A stretch of 64,000 bases of DNA, taken from the NCBI GenBank assembly GCA_034387635.1, contig JAOANU010000002.1, positions 868,001 through 932,000 of the forward strand. Reading direction: 5' to 3'. The stretch is from Rhodosporidiobolus odoratus (lineage: Eukaryota > Basidiomycota > Microbotryomycetes > Sporidiobolales > Sporidiobolaceae). This document shows positions 45,534-58,100 of this stretch, one piece after another. Under the pieces are notes generated by a model that was not told the origin of the DNA, did no database searches, and saw only the letters and a program-made list of their open reading frames with translations. Position 1 is the stretch's first letter; every line of letters begins with the position of its first letter. Position numbers and translations under genes: made by a program.

Positions 45534-48500
45534 ATGGGAGTGCCCAAATTATGGGAAGAGCTGGAGCCAGCCTGCACCTTGTCCACCTGGGCGCAGTTAG
45601 CTGAACCCGCCTTCCAAGTTGAACGACAACGGGGATTGAGGTTGGGAGTCGATGTGAGCGGATGGCTCTTGTGAGTCCATTGTCTGACATATACGCTTGA
45701 CTGGGAGTCCTGTACTGACCCTCACGCAGTCACATGAACCGCATGAGTACGATTGTCGACGCGGACGGCAATGTCGTGAACGTCGGAGCGTAAGTCGGTT
45801 AAGTAATTGTGTACTCAGCTCCTTTCGGATAGCTCACCCATGCTCTGACACCGGCAGCAACTCCGACCTCCGTCTCGTCTTCTTCCGCCTCTGCCTCCTC
45901 CTCTCCCGCGGCATCCTCCCTGTTTTTGTCTTCGACGGCCCATCCCGACCACCGTGGAAGCGCGGACAGCGAGTAGGAGGACAGGCATGGGCAGGGAGAA
46001 GCCCACAGGTGCTCAAGAGGATGTTTGGGCTGTTTGGAGTTGAGTGGAGGGTTGCGGCGGGGGAGGCGGAGGCTGAGTTGGCGAGGATGAACGAGAGGGG
46101 AGAGGTGGATGCCGTGCTCTCAGTACGCAGCTGCTACCTTCGACCATCGGGGATGCCATGCGCTGACTGTATCCTGCGCTGAACAGGACGACGTCGATGC
46201 TTTTCTTTTCGGCGCTGTCAAGGTAAGCCCTTTTCCCTTCGCAACTCTCGGATCATCAGCTCACGACTATATCGCCAGATCGTCCGGAATCCGTCCAAGG
46301 GCCTTTCCAGCAACAAGTCGAAGACTGCTCTCGCTCGTACCGCATCGGGTGGACCTTTATCCTCTCAACCTTCCTCGTTCCAGCCTTCTTCCAGCCAACC
46401 TTCCGCTTCTCAGCCCTCGCTCTCGCAACCATCTCTTGTACACCTTCCCGTCGACCCTACCTATGCAAATGCGCTTCCGACCTATACTGCCAGCTCCCTC
46501 CTGAGCACTACCGGCCTGTCCTCCGACTCCCTGATCCTCGTAGCCCTGCTCGCAGGCGGGGACTACCTCCCAACAGGCTTCCGCAACGTCGGTATCACCA
46601 TCGCCGTCGCGCTCGCAACAGCAGGCTACGCCTCTTCTCTCCTATCCGGCGTTCGTCGAATAGGTCTCGGCTCGGATGCAACCGGCGGGCCTGGCATGCA
46701 CGCTTTCCTTGACTCGTGGCGCATGTCCGTGGCCAGCGAACTACGGACAAACAAGAACAAGCTCTTCAAGACTCGACATCTCAAGCTGGCGGACGAGCTT
46801 GAAGCGGCGGAGGAATTCCCTTCGCTGCAGGTCATCGGGTATTACCTCTCTCCGGTGATTTCGGTGGAAGGGATTCAGCCGCCTCTGCGCTGGGACGGTC
46901 GAATCGATATGCCGGGACTGGTAGAGTTCTGTCAGGAAAAGTTTGAATGGGGGAACGAGGAGATGCAGGCAAGGGCGAGGAGCTTGTTGTGGCTACCGTT
47001 GGGGATGGAAGCCTTGCGGGTCTCGGCACTCTCCCTCGACTCTTCGCGTTCCACTTCCTCAATGTCCCGCCCTGCCGCCTCGCCTTTGACGAAAGGCTGG
47101 ATCACCGGCGTAAACGAGCTCAAAGCCGCCAATTCAACCGATTATGCCCCAGCCTACCGCGTCGAACTCAACCCCACCATCTTTGACCGACTCATCTACT
47201 CGGCTCTACCAAACGTCGACCCTTACCCCTTCCCTGACTATTCCCTCATGTCCGATGCCCAAGTCGAAGCTGAAAAGGCTCGAAGGAAGGAATTGGGTAG
47301 GTTGGAGAACGCACCAAAGAAGGCGGTGACGACTTCTTACAGGCATTGGGTTGCCGTTGGGTTTGCAGTGGAAGGAAATGAGTTGTATGAGAAGGCGGAG
47401 GAGTGGGAGGAGGAACGGGCGAGGAAGAAGAGGGAGAAGGAAGATGCGGAGCAAGCTAAGAGGGAGAGGGCCGCGGCGAGGGCTGCGGGAGAGAGCGGAA
47501 GGCGGAGCCCGACGAAGAGCCCAAATAAGGCAAAGGCTGCTAAAGGGAAGGGGAAAAACAAGGTGGAGGAAGACAGCGAGGAGGATAGCTGGCTCGTGGA
47601 CGCCATGCACAAGGAGCGGGAGGCGATGCTTGCCGCACGGAAAGGGGGCAACGGGAAGGGCGCGATGACTCATACGAGGCGAAAGAGTCTCCTAGACGAA
47701 TCAGACGACGACGTCCACCTTCCTCCCAAACCATCCACTGCGGCGGCAAAAGGCAAAGGCAAGGCCAAGGCACCTGTTTCGGTCGTCCTTTCTTCCTCTC
47801 CTGGCCCTTCTTCAGACCTCGAACCACCTCCTCTATCCCTGAAAGCAAATTCCCAACGGCCACCAAAACCCGCCGCCCCATCTCTCAGTTCCGCCTTTTT
47901 TTCTTCAAAACCAGCCATCACTTCGTCCTTCTCGTCTTCAAAACCATCGGTCGCGAACACCAGCGCCAGTGCCAAGGCGCCTCGGGGACGGGCTGCCGGA
48001 CCCTTCGATGACCTCGACGACGATATCTTTGCGTCTCCCTTCCCATCTGCCTCTTCTTCGAAGACTTCTCAACCATCCAAGACAACCTCTTTCCCTCGAG
48101 CTTTCCAGTCTTCTAGCAAACCCTCCACCACTACGAAGCGTGCTCTCTCGTTGTCGTCGCCATCGCGGGCCGACGTCGGCCCGCCTATTTCCCCGATCCT
48201 CTCCTCTGCGTCTTCGGACGATGGCCTGTCTCGTCGAACTATCTCGCACGTTACCAAAGCGTCTCGGTCCGCCTCGTCGCAGAAGAGTCCGAAAAAGACC
48301 AGACCGGTCGCTTCGCCGCTGCCGCCAAACAAGGGGAATGTGATTGACTTGTGTGGGTTGTCAAGCGACGAGGAGGACCGGGACGAGCTGCCTATCCGAA
48401 GAAGGTCAGAGAAGATGAAGCTGGAGGGGGAGCAGCAAGAGTCGATGAGCGAGTTCTGGGCAAGGCGGAAGCGGGAGCAGGAGGAGAAAAAGAACTTTGG

Positions 48501-48546
48501 GTCGCAGGGAAGGGGTCAGGTTCTGGTTCTCAGCGATTCGGATTGA
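45534..48546 (+). CDS. YEN1: GEN1/YEN1-type Holliday-junction resolvase
   Basis: XPG/Rad2-family structure-specific nuclease resolving Holliday junctions. Exons 45534-45670, 45730-45789, 45858-46122, 46187-46222 and 46279-48546 give 921 aa. Seen: MGVPKLWEEL N-terminus (a free N-terminal Gly-Val is needed for catalysis in the family), GVDVSGWLLHMN, ILPVFVFDGPSRP (XPG-N acidic residues), AAGEAEAELARMN (XPG-I), SDDVDAFLFGA, and LLAGGDYLPTGFRNVG (helix-turn-helix start). A Ser/Gln/Pro insert (QPS repeats) sits between the DVDAFLFGA and GGDY blocks. The long C-terminal half is Lys/Ser-rich and disordered, with KKREKEDAEQ and SPNKAKAAKGKGK, and ends QVLVLSDSD. FEN1/RAD2/EXO1 are less likely given the chromodomain-like middle and missing PCNA motif. 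Confidence 0.88.
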
Positions 48547-48868
48547 GCGAAGCAAATGCGGACAATAGTTTTCATCTTGGTAGGAGTCTCTGTGTTGGCA
48601 TTACTATTTCGGTGGTTGTGTATATTCCCGAGCGTCAAGAGGAAAGGGAGAATTTTTTTCTTACTCTCTTCTCCGCTTGGACGAGTTCGGATTCGTCCAT
48701 CTCGACTCCAACTGCTTGTAGCGTGCACCTAATAGCGCGTGTACCCGACCGGGTTCTGCACTATTTGCGCGGCGCCCTCTCAACTCCAGATTCACTCGAC
48801 TCTACTCGACTCCATTCCCCATCTTATCCGTCACCTCCGCATTCCACGCCACAACTGTCACAGTCTAG
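48547..48868. other. Spacer between YEN1 and RRN3
   Basis: About 320 bases; the part just before RRN3 is C/T-rich with repeated ctcgact units (48786-48810). No gene seen. Confidence 0.45.
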
Positions 48869-51800
48869 ATGGCCGCGCCGTCATCAGCAGTCACCAAACC
48901 CGTCACTTCATCCCGGCCTGTCAAGCCTGTCAAACGTTCTCGCATGCCACCCTCCGCTGCAGTCGCTCCCCCTCCTTCAACCTCGTCGACCGCAGCAGCT
49001 AGGGGGAAACGCGCTCGTGCATCCGCAGGAGAAAGCGAACTCGAGAAGGATCGCCCGCGGCGGAATAAGAGCTCGAGGGGTCAGAAGCGGACTGATGCGA
49101 CTATGGACGAGGGAAAGGGTAAGGGCAAGAAGGAAGATGGCCAGAGTGCAGCTGCTTCGCTCCAACCGGGTCAACCGGGTACGGTAGGATACCGCAAGCA
49201 GATGTACCACGCTTTCATCACCGACGCGTTTGAGCAGCGAAACCGAGTAAGCCTCTTGCTCTACCTGTTTTCTGCATTGATGGACTCAACTGACCCTTGT
49301 CAATGCGGTAGGGAATCAATGAAGGCTACAACCAAATCATCGCTCAATTTCGCGCCCTCCTCCCTTCCGCTTCTTCCACACCCTCCACCGCCGGACAAGC
49401 CTCGTCGTCTGCCGAAACTCTCGCCTCGTCGCCCTTATCGCAACTCCGCTCATGGCTCGATGCTCTTGCGGCTGTCGTGTCCAAGATGGATCAGTCCCAT
49501 GCCCCCCTCGTCGAGACGATTCTTGCCGTCCCCTGGGCGATTACGGAGGAATCGTTCGTGACTGCTTACACGAGGTTCATCGGCGCGCTTGTTTCGGCGC
49601 GGACAGAGTGGCTCAAGGTCGTGCTGGAGAAATGCGTCAAGGGCTTCAAGTACCGTGAGCACCTTCTGGCCTCTTTGCTTCCTTTGCCTCGCCAACCTTT
49701 CTTTCCGACAGGCTCACCTTATACCTCTGCCTCTCCCATTGCCGTCAAGCACCTGACCCGTCGCCTAATCTACACCCGTATTCATGCCCTCCTACGCCTT
49801 CTTCTCTCCCTCGTTCCGACCATGTCTCCTTCGCTGTCACCGCTTCTCTCGCTCTACTTCCCCTCGAAGCGAGAACCTCGGGCTGCCCAAGTCTGCTACA
49901 TCGACAATCTCCTCTTGCTCACTGAGTACTGCACTGAGCTGTCGGAGGATGTTCTCACCCTGGTGATTGAGCGGGCGCTCAACATTGACGTTGAGATCCA
50001 GGGAGAGCCGGACGAATGGGAGGAGATTGAGGAGGAGTTACTTGCGGCGGAAGAGGAGGAAGAGGAAGCGACCGAGGCTGGCTCTGAGGGGAAGAAGAAG
50101 AAGAAGAAGCGGGATACGGCGGTGGTTAAAGAGCTGATTGACCGGGCGATGGAAGATGAGGCGGTTGACTCGGATTCGGACGATGACAGCGACGACGACG
50201 AAGGTGGTGGGCTGGACCTCGATAACCTCAGCTCGGACGACGACGAGCCTGATCCCGTCAACGACGACGATGCGGCACAGAAGGCGAAAAAGGCGAATGG
50301 GGAGATGAGCGAAGCTGCCCTTAAGAAGGCGCTCGAGAATCGGTCGAAACTCGACGGCATTCTCAAAGTCGTCCTCGACCATCTTGCCGCTGCTCATGGC
50401 GACTCGCGGGCTCTTGAACAGAAGAACACCTCGAATGTCGACGTTCCAGCATCCTCACAACCCACATCTGATATTTTCGCTACCGCTTTCGCCGCTGCCG
50501 CCGCTTCCGATCGCCCTTCTACCTCTCGCGAAACCACGCCGACAAAGGCAGACCCCGCGACTGCCGAACAACTCGAACGTCGAACCACCCTTTTCCGCAC
50601 CCTCCTCGACATTTTCGACCGCACCCTCCTCCGCACCTTCAAGACTCGCAACGTTCAATTCGTCCTCTTCTACATCTGCAGTCTCTCCCACTCTTCTTCG
50701 GACCATTTCATTGGAGTTCTCCTCGGCCGAGCGCTTTTCGACCAGGATGCGCCTTCGGTGACGCGGGTGGCCGCAGCGGGCTACGTCGCTTCGTTCGTCG
50801 CTCGAGCGACATACGTAGACGCAAGCATGACACGCAAGGTGGTTCGCCATCTGTGCGGATACCTCGAAGGACAGATGGACGATTTTGCCCGCGCCGCCTC
50901 TCTCGCCACTTCGTTCTCGTCCTCCCGGTCTGCGCCCGCCATAGGAGGGCAGGAGCTACCCGTCTTCTATGCCGTCGCTCAAGCTGTGTTTTATATCTTC
51001 TGCTTCAGGTGGAAGGACCTACTGGAGGAAGAGGAGGATATGGACGACGAGGTCGGGTTGCTTGGGATGGATGCCGGCAGGAAGTGGATGATGGGGCTTG
51101 AGCCGCTCAAGAAGGCGGTCATGTCGAGCTTCAACCCGCTGAAGGTGTGCTGCTGCCTTGCTGATCTTTCAGCCGGAGAAGAGAAGACTGACCCTATTCT
51201 CGCTTGACAGGTCTGCGCTCAGCCCATCGTCAGCGAGTTCGCCTCTACCGCTCATAAGACAGGCTTCATGTACTGCTTCGGTATCCTTGACGCCAACCGT
51301 CGCGCCAACTCATACCGCGACGCTTCCTCCTCTTCCCTACCCCATCCTCCCGCTCCCCCTCTCCGTTCCGTCTCGACTTCCAGCATGCTCAACACCCTCG
51401 TCGGCTCCTCCCTCCACCTCTCCACGCCACTCCCTTCGCCCACAAGCACTCCCGGTCCTCCTTCCTACCCTCCCTCCACTCCCGGTAACCCCCCCGGCCC
51501 AACCCCTCGTTCCCTCCTCGTCCCCGAAGAAATGGACTCGTTCTTCCCCTTCGATCCCTTCAAGCTCCCTCTCTCGAGCGCCTACATCGATGAGATCTAT
51601 CGACCCTGGGAAGGTGGGGATGAGGAGGAAACTTCGACATCAGGGGGCGAGGGGTCTTCCTCTACTGCGGATGAAGATTCGGATGAAGAGGAATCGAACT
51701 CGTCTTCGGCGGCCGACGACTCGGATGACGGTGACGAACCAGCGTGGGCCAACACGAGAGGTGGGTTGGCCGTGCCTGGAATGATGGTCGGCGGACGGTC

Positions 51801-51945
51801 GCAGGATGAGGATGATGAAGTGAGCCGAAGCTTTGAGGCGATGAGTCTGAGCTTGAGTCCGAGGGAAGAGAGCTTCGGAGGGAGACGAGCGGCGGAGGCG
51901 ACGACAACGTTGAAGGGCAAGGGGAAGAAGGCGGGGCGGAAGTAA
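48869..51945 (+). CDS. RRN3: RRN3/TIF-IA, RNA polymerase I initiation factor
   Basis: Rrn3 bridges RNA polymerase I to the core factor at rDNA promoters and is the growth-regulated step of rRNA synthesis. Exons 48869-49246, 49312-49654, 49712-51144 and 51211-51945 give 962 aa, longer than yeast Rrn3 because of disordered ends. Seen: Lys/Arg-rich N-terminus, INEGYNQIIAQFRALL, WLKVVLEKCVKGFKY, RRLIYTRIHALLRLLLSLVP, FPSKREPRAAQVCYIDNLL, an acidic insert (DSDDDSDDDEGG) in the middle, RTFKTRNVQFVLFYICSL, RVAAAGYVASFVARATYV, RHLCGYLEGQMDD, and FYAVAQAVFYIFCFRW, the HEAT-like RRN3 core. The C-terminus is acidic and Ser-rich. The Asp/Glu insert matches the known disordered loop of Rrn3. Confidence 0.94.
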
Positions 51946-52190
51946 GATATGAAAGGGAGAAGAAGGTCGGACCTCGCTTGTTTCCTCGTTTTATCTCGTC
52001 AGTCCGCTCTGGGTTGTCGCATGTTGTTCTTTCCACGTAACGCAATGTCTCTTCGCCCACTTTCCGTGTCTTTGGCAGACCAGTTACGCTTGCGAGAAAA
52101 CAGTACAAATTGGCACTGATTGTAAAACAAGGAAAGTCTAGTGGTACGTAACAAACTCTATACTCCCTCTGGGCAACCCGGCACAGATCC

Positions 52191-53695
52191 TTAATAAGCC
52201 AACACACCCGCTAGCCTCTTGACCTCTTCTGTCTCCTTCCTCAGATTCTTCCTCGCGTCCGCATCAGGGTCGACTTTGCCGGTGTCGTCGCGCACAGGAT
52301 GGGCGATCACAGCGAAAGTGCCGTGGAAGGGAGCGTGGGACTGCGAGATGCGAGGGCCGGGAGTCAGCTGTGCCTCGAAAGCGAAACGGTGCCAAGCAAG
52401 ATGAGAGAATCGCAAAACAGACAGCGGAAGGGCAGGACAGAGGGGCTTGGATCGAGACGTACCGTGCCGTAACCCTCTTTAAACGTCTGCTGCCTGACTT
52501 CCTTATCTTCTTCCGTCATGAGGCTCGCGGGACCCATGCAAACATAGGTTACCATGCGGTCGCGATCCCCGGTAGGCGGGCAGTTCTGGTGGATCGTACT
52601 GCAGCAACGAAGAATCAGCACGATCAAGTAAGAACGGAAGGGGAGTGCGCGAGTGCGCGACGCACGCTGAATCCCACAAGATGAGATCGCCGGGTTCGGC
52701 GCACACCTTGAGCCACTCGCACCCTCGATCGAAGAACCATTTCATTTCCTCTTCTTCAAAGGCTGTAGGAGGGGGAGGTCAGGAATGCAGATCGCCCTCG
52801 GAAGAGAGATTGGCGTACAATGCCAATCGATCTGAGGCCGGATTAAAGAGACAAGTTGCGAAAAGACAACAAGGCGGGGACGGTCGAGAGAAGGTAAGAG
52901 CAGTTTTTTCGCGAGGCGCGGTCGTGTCAGTAGAGCATAGCGACCTAATCAAGGTCATGCAAGATTGCTCACCTTGCCATCCCGAAGTGGTGGTCGGCCG
53001 ACCTCGTCGAAGTATTCCTTGAGCAGCTTCGAGCTGCCTTTCATGACAAGGAGGCCTCCATCGTCGGGTCCGTTCTCGTTCAGGTTGACGAGGCCTTGAG
53101 CGACGAAGAAGCCTTCACGGTGAGGCGAAAGGTCAATGTGCTTCCATTGCTGCGAGTCAGAACAGGATGTCAGACGGAGAGGTGTATGGACCGAGGGCAC
53201 GAGAACTTACGCGCAGATCAGGGGCAAGAGGCGGTCCTCCAGGCAGCATGATCGCTCCGCCGTCCATGGAAACGACAAGTTCCTTGGTACCCCAGAGCGT
53301 TTCAAAGGCGTTCTTGATACCAGGTTCAGTACGAATGTCCCAGACCTACAGGGAAAAACCAGTACCAGATTAGCAGTCGTTCAGAGGAAGGAGAAAACCT
53401 CGCTTACCCACTGTTCCTGGTGAATGCCATGACTGAAGTACATCCCTCCGCGCTGGTAAGCAGGCAAGTACGGTTGAGAAAAGGTCTTTGGGTCATTCCG
53501 GTCGAACCCCCTTCCAAAGGACTCTAGCCAATCGAACGCCCGACTGCGGTAACCAAGTGCTTTCTCGCGAGGGATGGCACCCTTGACGACTGCATAGCCG
53601 TCTCGAGCGAGGTCGTCGCGCCAGTCGTCGAAGGGACCTTTGTCGAGCAGATCGGCGTAGGGGAAGGGAGGAATCACGCGACTTGGGGCGACCAT
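52191..53695 (-). CDS. Phytanoyl-CoA dioxygenase (PhyH) family protein
   Basis: Fe(II)/2-oxoglutarate oxygenase fold of the PhyH family; substrate unknown. Exons 53695-53408, 53345-53211, 53149-52973, 52831-52819, 52762-52666, 52598-52463 and 52340-52191 give 331 aa. Seen: DDLARDGYAVVKGAIPREKAL, WDIRTEPGIKNAFETLWGT, QWKHIDLS with the H-x-D iron ligands (about His145/Asp147), GLVNLNENGPDDGGLLVMKG, GDLILWDSATIHQNCPP with the distal His (about 240) and GDRDRMVTYV with the 2-oxoglutarate-binding Arg. A 13-nt exon (IDWH) is needed to keep frame between RDGK and FEEEEMKWFF. Many fungal relatives are of unknown role; peroxisomal phytanoyl-CoA oxidation is not implied, and no PTS signal is seen. Confidence 0.88.
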
Positions 53696-55135
53696 GGTTC
53701 TGGAGGGATTCGGTGAGACTTGAGGTGAATAGAGGAGGACAAGCAGTGAGTGGCGGAAGTTGGAAGCGATACGAAGGAGCAGCGGATGAGCCGGAAAACT
53801 GAAGGTGGAGACCCGCCATCAGTCGGCCGGGAAAAGCAAGGGAGACGGGTCTATCGCCATGTCAGAGGCTGATGACGGGCCAGTCGTGTGTTGTGGTACG
53901 TATCGCGTGTAAGTCGCTGTTGGTCTAGTCTCGTGTAGGTAGCGGTCGAGCGAATGTCGCGGACGGAGGACGGGGAGCTAACTAGTGAGCGACGTTGAGG
54001 GACACGACCGCAACGAGGCTGTGAACGGCGATGAGCTGTAGTAGTGGTACCAGACGGTGTGAATCGAGTATTCAGCTATGTTCGTATAGATCACAAGCCT
54101 GGTCGACGGGTGTGGAAGCGTCGACAAGGGTGAAAATTGAAAATGAATCTCTGCGTCTTCTGACTCCCTTGGGCCACCACCCTGCTTGTTTCCGAGTCGA
54201 GACTGCGGCCAGATGGAGTACTGCGTCTGATGTCGAGCGCCCGAGTGAGTCTCGCTCCTTCTCGTAGCATCATCGCTGATCCTCTGCTCCTCGACAGAAT
54301 TCCCAAGCTTCCATCTTCCTGTCTGACAAGGCCTGACAGCGATTGCTCGAGCACACCGCGCGGCCAAGCGTGATTGCCATCCCATCAACGCCCGTGAAAG
54401 GGGAGTATGCGTGGCGCGACGGTCAGACATTCGATCGTCAAAGATTGTGATCTTACTTTCGAATGCTCCGACAGCGTCCTTCCTACGGCTAGTCGCCGGC
54501 GGCTCTCCTCGACGACTGTCGAACCTGCATCCCAGGACCGGGAGGCGCTCTAAGCAGCCAGTCTACATGGCTCGACTTAGAGCTGCCGTCCGAAGGTAAA
54601 GCGGAGGGCTTCGACAGGCAACTACCATTCCTTTCCTAAGACGAGCATGCGGAATTGGATTTGCTTGACGAATGCAGCTCGTCTCCCGGTATCGCTACGT
54701 GCCGTTTCAGCAGGCCCACCCATGACACGTTCACCCTGCACGCTACCTGCCTGTCTTCGAACAAGGACGGGCGGGCGAGGGTGGTCGGAGCCCTACACCT
54801 ACAAAGTCTTCGGCTTGCTAGCTACGGACCTCTTCTCGGACAAGTCTGCCTAACGCATCTTGGCATATTTTGGGTAGTCCTCCCTTTTTCCCACCTCGTC
54901 GCCTCTTTTGTCGAGACAGGCAGAACGCCGCTGCGCTCCGACCCCTGTGTCGATGTTGACCGGTCTTGACGACACGCTCTCGCGTCTCCTAGCTGCAAGT
55001 CTGACTCTGCCCTTGACAGCTTGCCGAGCCGTTTTCTCGCTCCGACCTGCAGCTGCTTTTTTCACCTGGTTTTGCCTTCCTTCCTTGTACTCACTTTTGA
55101 CTCGCATCCCAAAGCTGACTGATCTAGATCGAGCC
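53696..55135. other. 1.4-kb intergenic region upstream of the Nox gene
   Basis: Divergent promoter space between the PhyH-like gene and the NADPH oxidase. Open frames at 53978-54430 (-) and 54411-54969 (+) have no motif or splice support. Nothing else recognised. Confidence 0.45.
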
Positions 55136-58100
55136 ATGGTTAACATCCCATCTCTCCTACCTCGTGTGCGCACCTTCTCCAATGCCCTTACCGCCGCCCT
55201 TCCTTCTTCTTCTCCCCTTTCTCCCAAAGACGAAGGAGGTCGTAGATTCGTCAAGTTTTCCAGCGGATTCGACTTCAAAGATGCCTCATACCTCCCCTAC
55301 GCGGCAGTCGACCCTCCCTCCAGCTTTGCCGTGCCTCTCACTCCCCCTCCTTCGCAACTCGAGATGCTCGCCAAGGAAACGATGGGAGGGCTCGCAGTAC
55401 CATCACCTGTGATGAGTAGGAGCGGTAGCCCCGGAGGCTCCAGCATGCGTAGCGTCGGGACTATCAAGAGGCAGAACGAAGGTGAGCAGAAAAGGCTGCA
55501 GGGGTTGATGAGGAGCGACACGGTCGCAAGCAGGAGGAGCAGCATGAGAGCTGCCGTGGAGAAGAAGGGCAGGTGGGAGGGAATGAAGGCTTGGATGGTG
55601 AACGAGGGTACGCTCGGTGCTCATTCCCCCTCTGATTCATCGGGAAAGACTTGACCTGTTGCCCTCTCGCTGCTAGGCGCCGGTCGGATCGCATTCGCCA
55701 TCTTCGTCTTCGTACAAGCACTCGTTTTCGCTTTTGGATTCGTCAACGTGCGTGGTCCTGCCTTGCTCTTCCGCCAATCTGAGAACTGACCTTCTTCCGC
55801 CAGCAGTACGCGCTGAAGGGTTTGCTTCCTTCCCCTCTTTGCACTACCAATTTGCGCTGACTTTCATGCTGCAGATAACCTCGTAACAGGTCTGTCATAG
55901 TCAACTCTTCCTACGTCGCAACACCGACTTAGTTTCCGTTTTTCTAGCTCGCCGCAACTTCGGCGTCACCTACATGATCGCCCGTTCAGCCGCCCTTGTA
56001 TTGCACGTCGACGTCGCCTTAGTCCTCCTCCCAGTCTGTCGCAACTTCATTAGCCTTCTCCGGCGCGGGCCGCTGAACTGGGTGGTTCCGTTCGAGAAGA
56101 ACATTGTCTTCCGTAAGTCCCTTTCTTTCCCATCTATCTACCAAAACAGGGTATTCACTACCGTCCTCGACTGTGCAGACAAGGCCGTCGCATGGTCGAT
56201 CGTCTTCTTCACCGTTGTTCAGTGCGTCAGGCTTCCTAGTTTTTCTCGAGCTTCTCGCTCGTAGGTCGTACTGACGCTCTATCTCACCCTCTCCATAGTT
56301 CCGTCGCTCAGTATATCTTGACACTTGCCTCTACGCTGCCGAGTATCGCTAAGGTTTCCTCATGACCCTTACTGCAGCCTTTTCAACGCCTGGTGGATGG
56401 GTGAAATGGCGACATCTTCCACAGGTGGTCGATTCGTCATGGCACTCGAGGTCAACTTCACGACTGGACCTGGTATCACAGGCTGGATCATGGTCTTCTG
56501 TCTCGCTATTATGGTTTTCTTCGCCGCCGACAGGCGCAAGAGGCGATACTTCGAGCGGTTCTGGTTCTCGCACCATCTTTTCATTCCTTTCTTCATCGCT
56601 TGGCAGCTTCACGGAGTGAGTTTGGTTTCTTCTCGCTTTCTTCCCATCTCATACTAAGCCGAAGCTTGTTCTCTTGCAGATGTTCTGCCTCATCAAGTAT
56701 GTTGCTTTCCTTGGCCTTTCCGCGCTGAAGAGCTCACTCTAGGTTCGACGCTGACACGTACTCGCCTACATAGACCCGATCGTCCGCCGTTCTGTGACCC
56801 TCGTCAGATCGGTGTCTTCTGGAAGTAGTAAGCGTGACTTTAAGCGTTACTTCTTCCTTTCCTCCCCAAGGCGATCCTTCTGCTTTCGCTTCGACCTATC
56901 TCGCGCCTCACCTACAGAGCTGGAACTTTAAGGCGTCTCATTCCTGACCCGTTACTCTCTGTAGCTGGCTCGTCGGCGGCGTCATCTACATCTTCGAGCG
57001 CGTCCTGCGCGAGGTGCGCAGCCGCCATCGCACCTGGATCCACAAAGTCATCCTCCATCCCTCGAATGTCCTTGAGCTGCAGATCAAGAAGGAGAAGACC
57101 AGAACCAGGGCGGGACAGTTCATCTTCATCAACGTTCCTTCTCTCTCGTACTTCCAGTTTCACCCTTTCACCCTCACAAGCGCTCCGGAGGAGGATCACA
57201 TCGGTGTACACATCCGTAAGCCTCTCTTTTCCTCCTCGCCCTCGCTTGCTGATGCTTAAGTCTTCCGCAGGGATCGTTGGCGATTGGACTCGCTCGCTTG
57301 CGGAAGCGCTCGGGTGCGACCTGCCGCTGAAGGGGGAGACGTCGGCTACGGACGTCGGTGCTGAAGTTGTACATCCTGCTGTCGGTCGTGCCCTCCCTCG
57401 TATCATGGCAAGCTTCCTTCCATCGCCTATCTCGCTTATCTTCAGCTCATCCTCGACCTTCTCCTTACTGCAGGTTGACGGCCCTTTCGGTTCTGCCAGC
57501 GAGGACGTCCTCAAGTACGAAGTCTCTGTCCTTGTCGGCGCCGGCATTGGCGTGACACCCTTCGCTAGCCTCCTCAAGCACATCTGGTATCGCTGTACCT
57601 ATCCGAATGGGACGAGAACGACGCTCAACAAGGTCTAGTCAGTTCCTTTCCCCCCGTCTCCCTGTCTCCCTGCTGTACGTTGCTGACGACTTCTTGCGTC
57701 ATGTCGCAGCTTCTTTTGGGTCTGTCGTGACTGTGCGTTGACAGATCTCCGTCTCCGTCTCCTCGTTGACCTTCTCAACTCCGATTCCGCTGATTTGCTG
57801 CTCTGCAAAGACGGCTCCTTCGAGTGGTTCCAGAGTCTTCTGCTTGCCCTCGAAGCCCAGGACCTCGATAACGTATGCCCTCTTTCCTTTCTGTGCTTGC
57901 CTTCCGTCAACTCATCTTGGTTCCCCCACAGCACATCGAGATCCATACCTACATGACAGGACGCGTCAAGGAGCCCGATATGCACAACATCTTTGCTAAC
58001 GACGTTGGTGGTGAGGTTGATGCGTTGACTCGCCTGAGGGCGCCAACTCACGCGAGTCCTTCTCTCTTTTTCCCAGACCGTGTTACAGCTTTTCAGCTGA

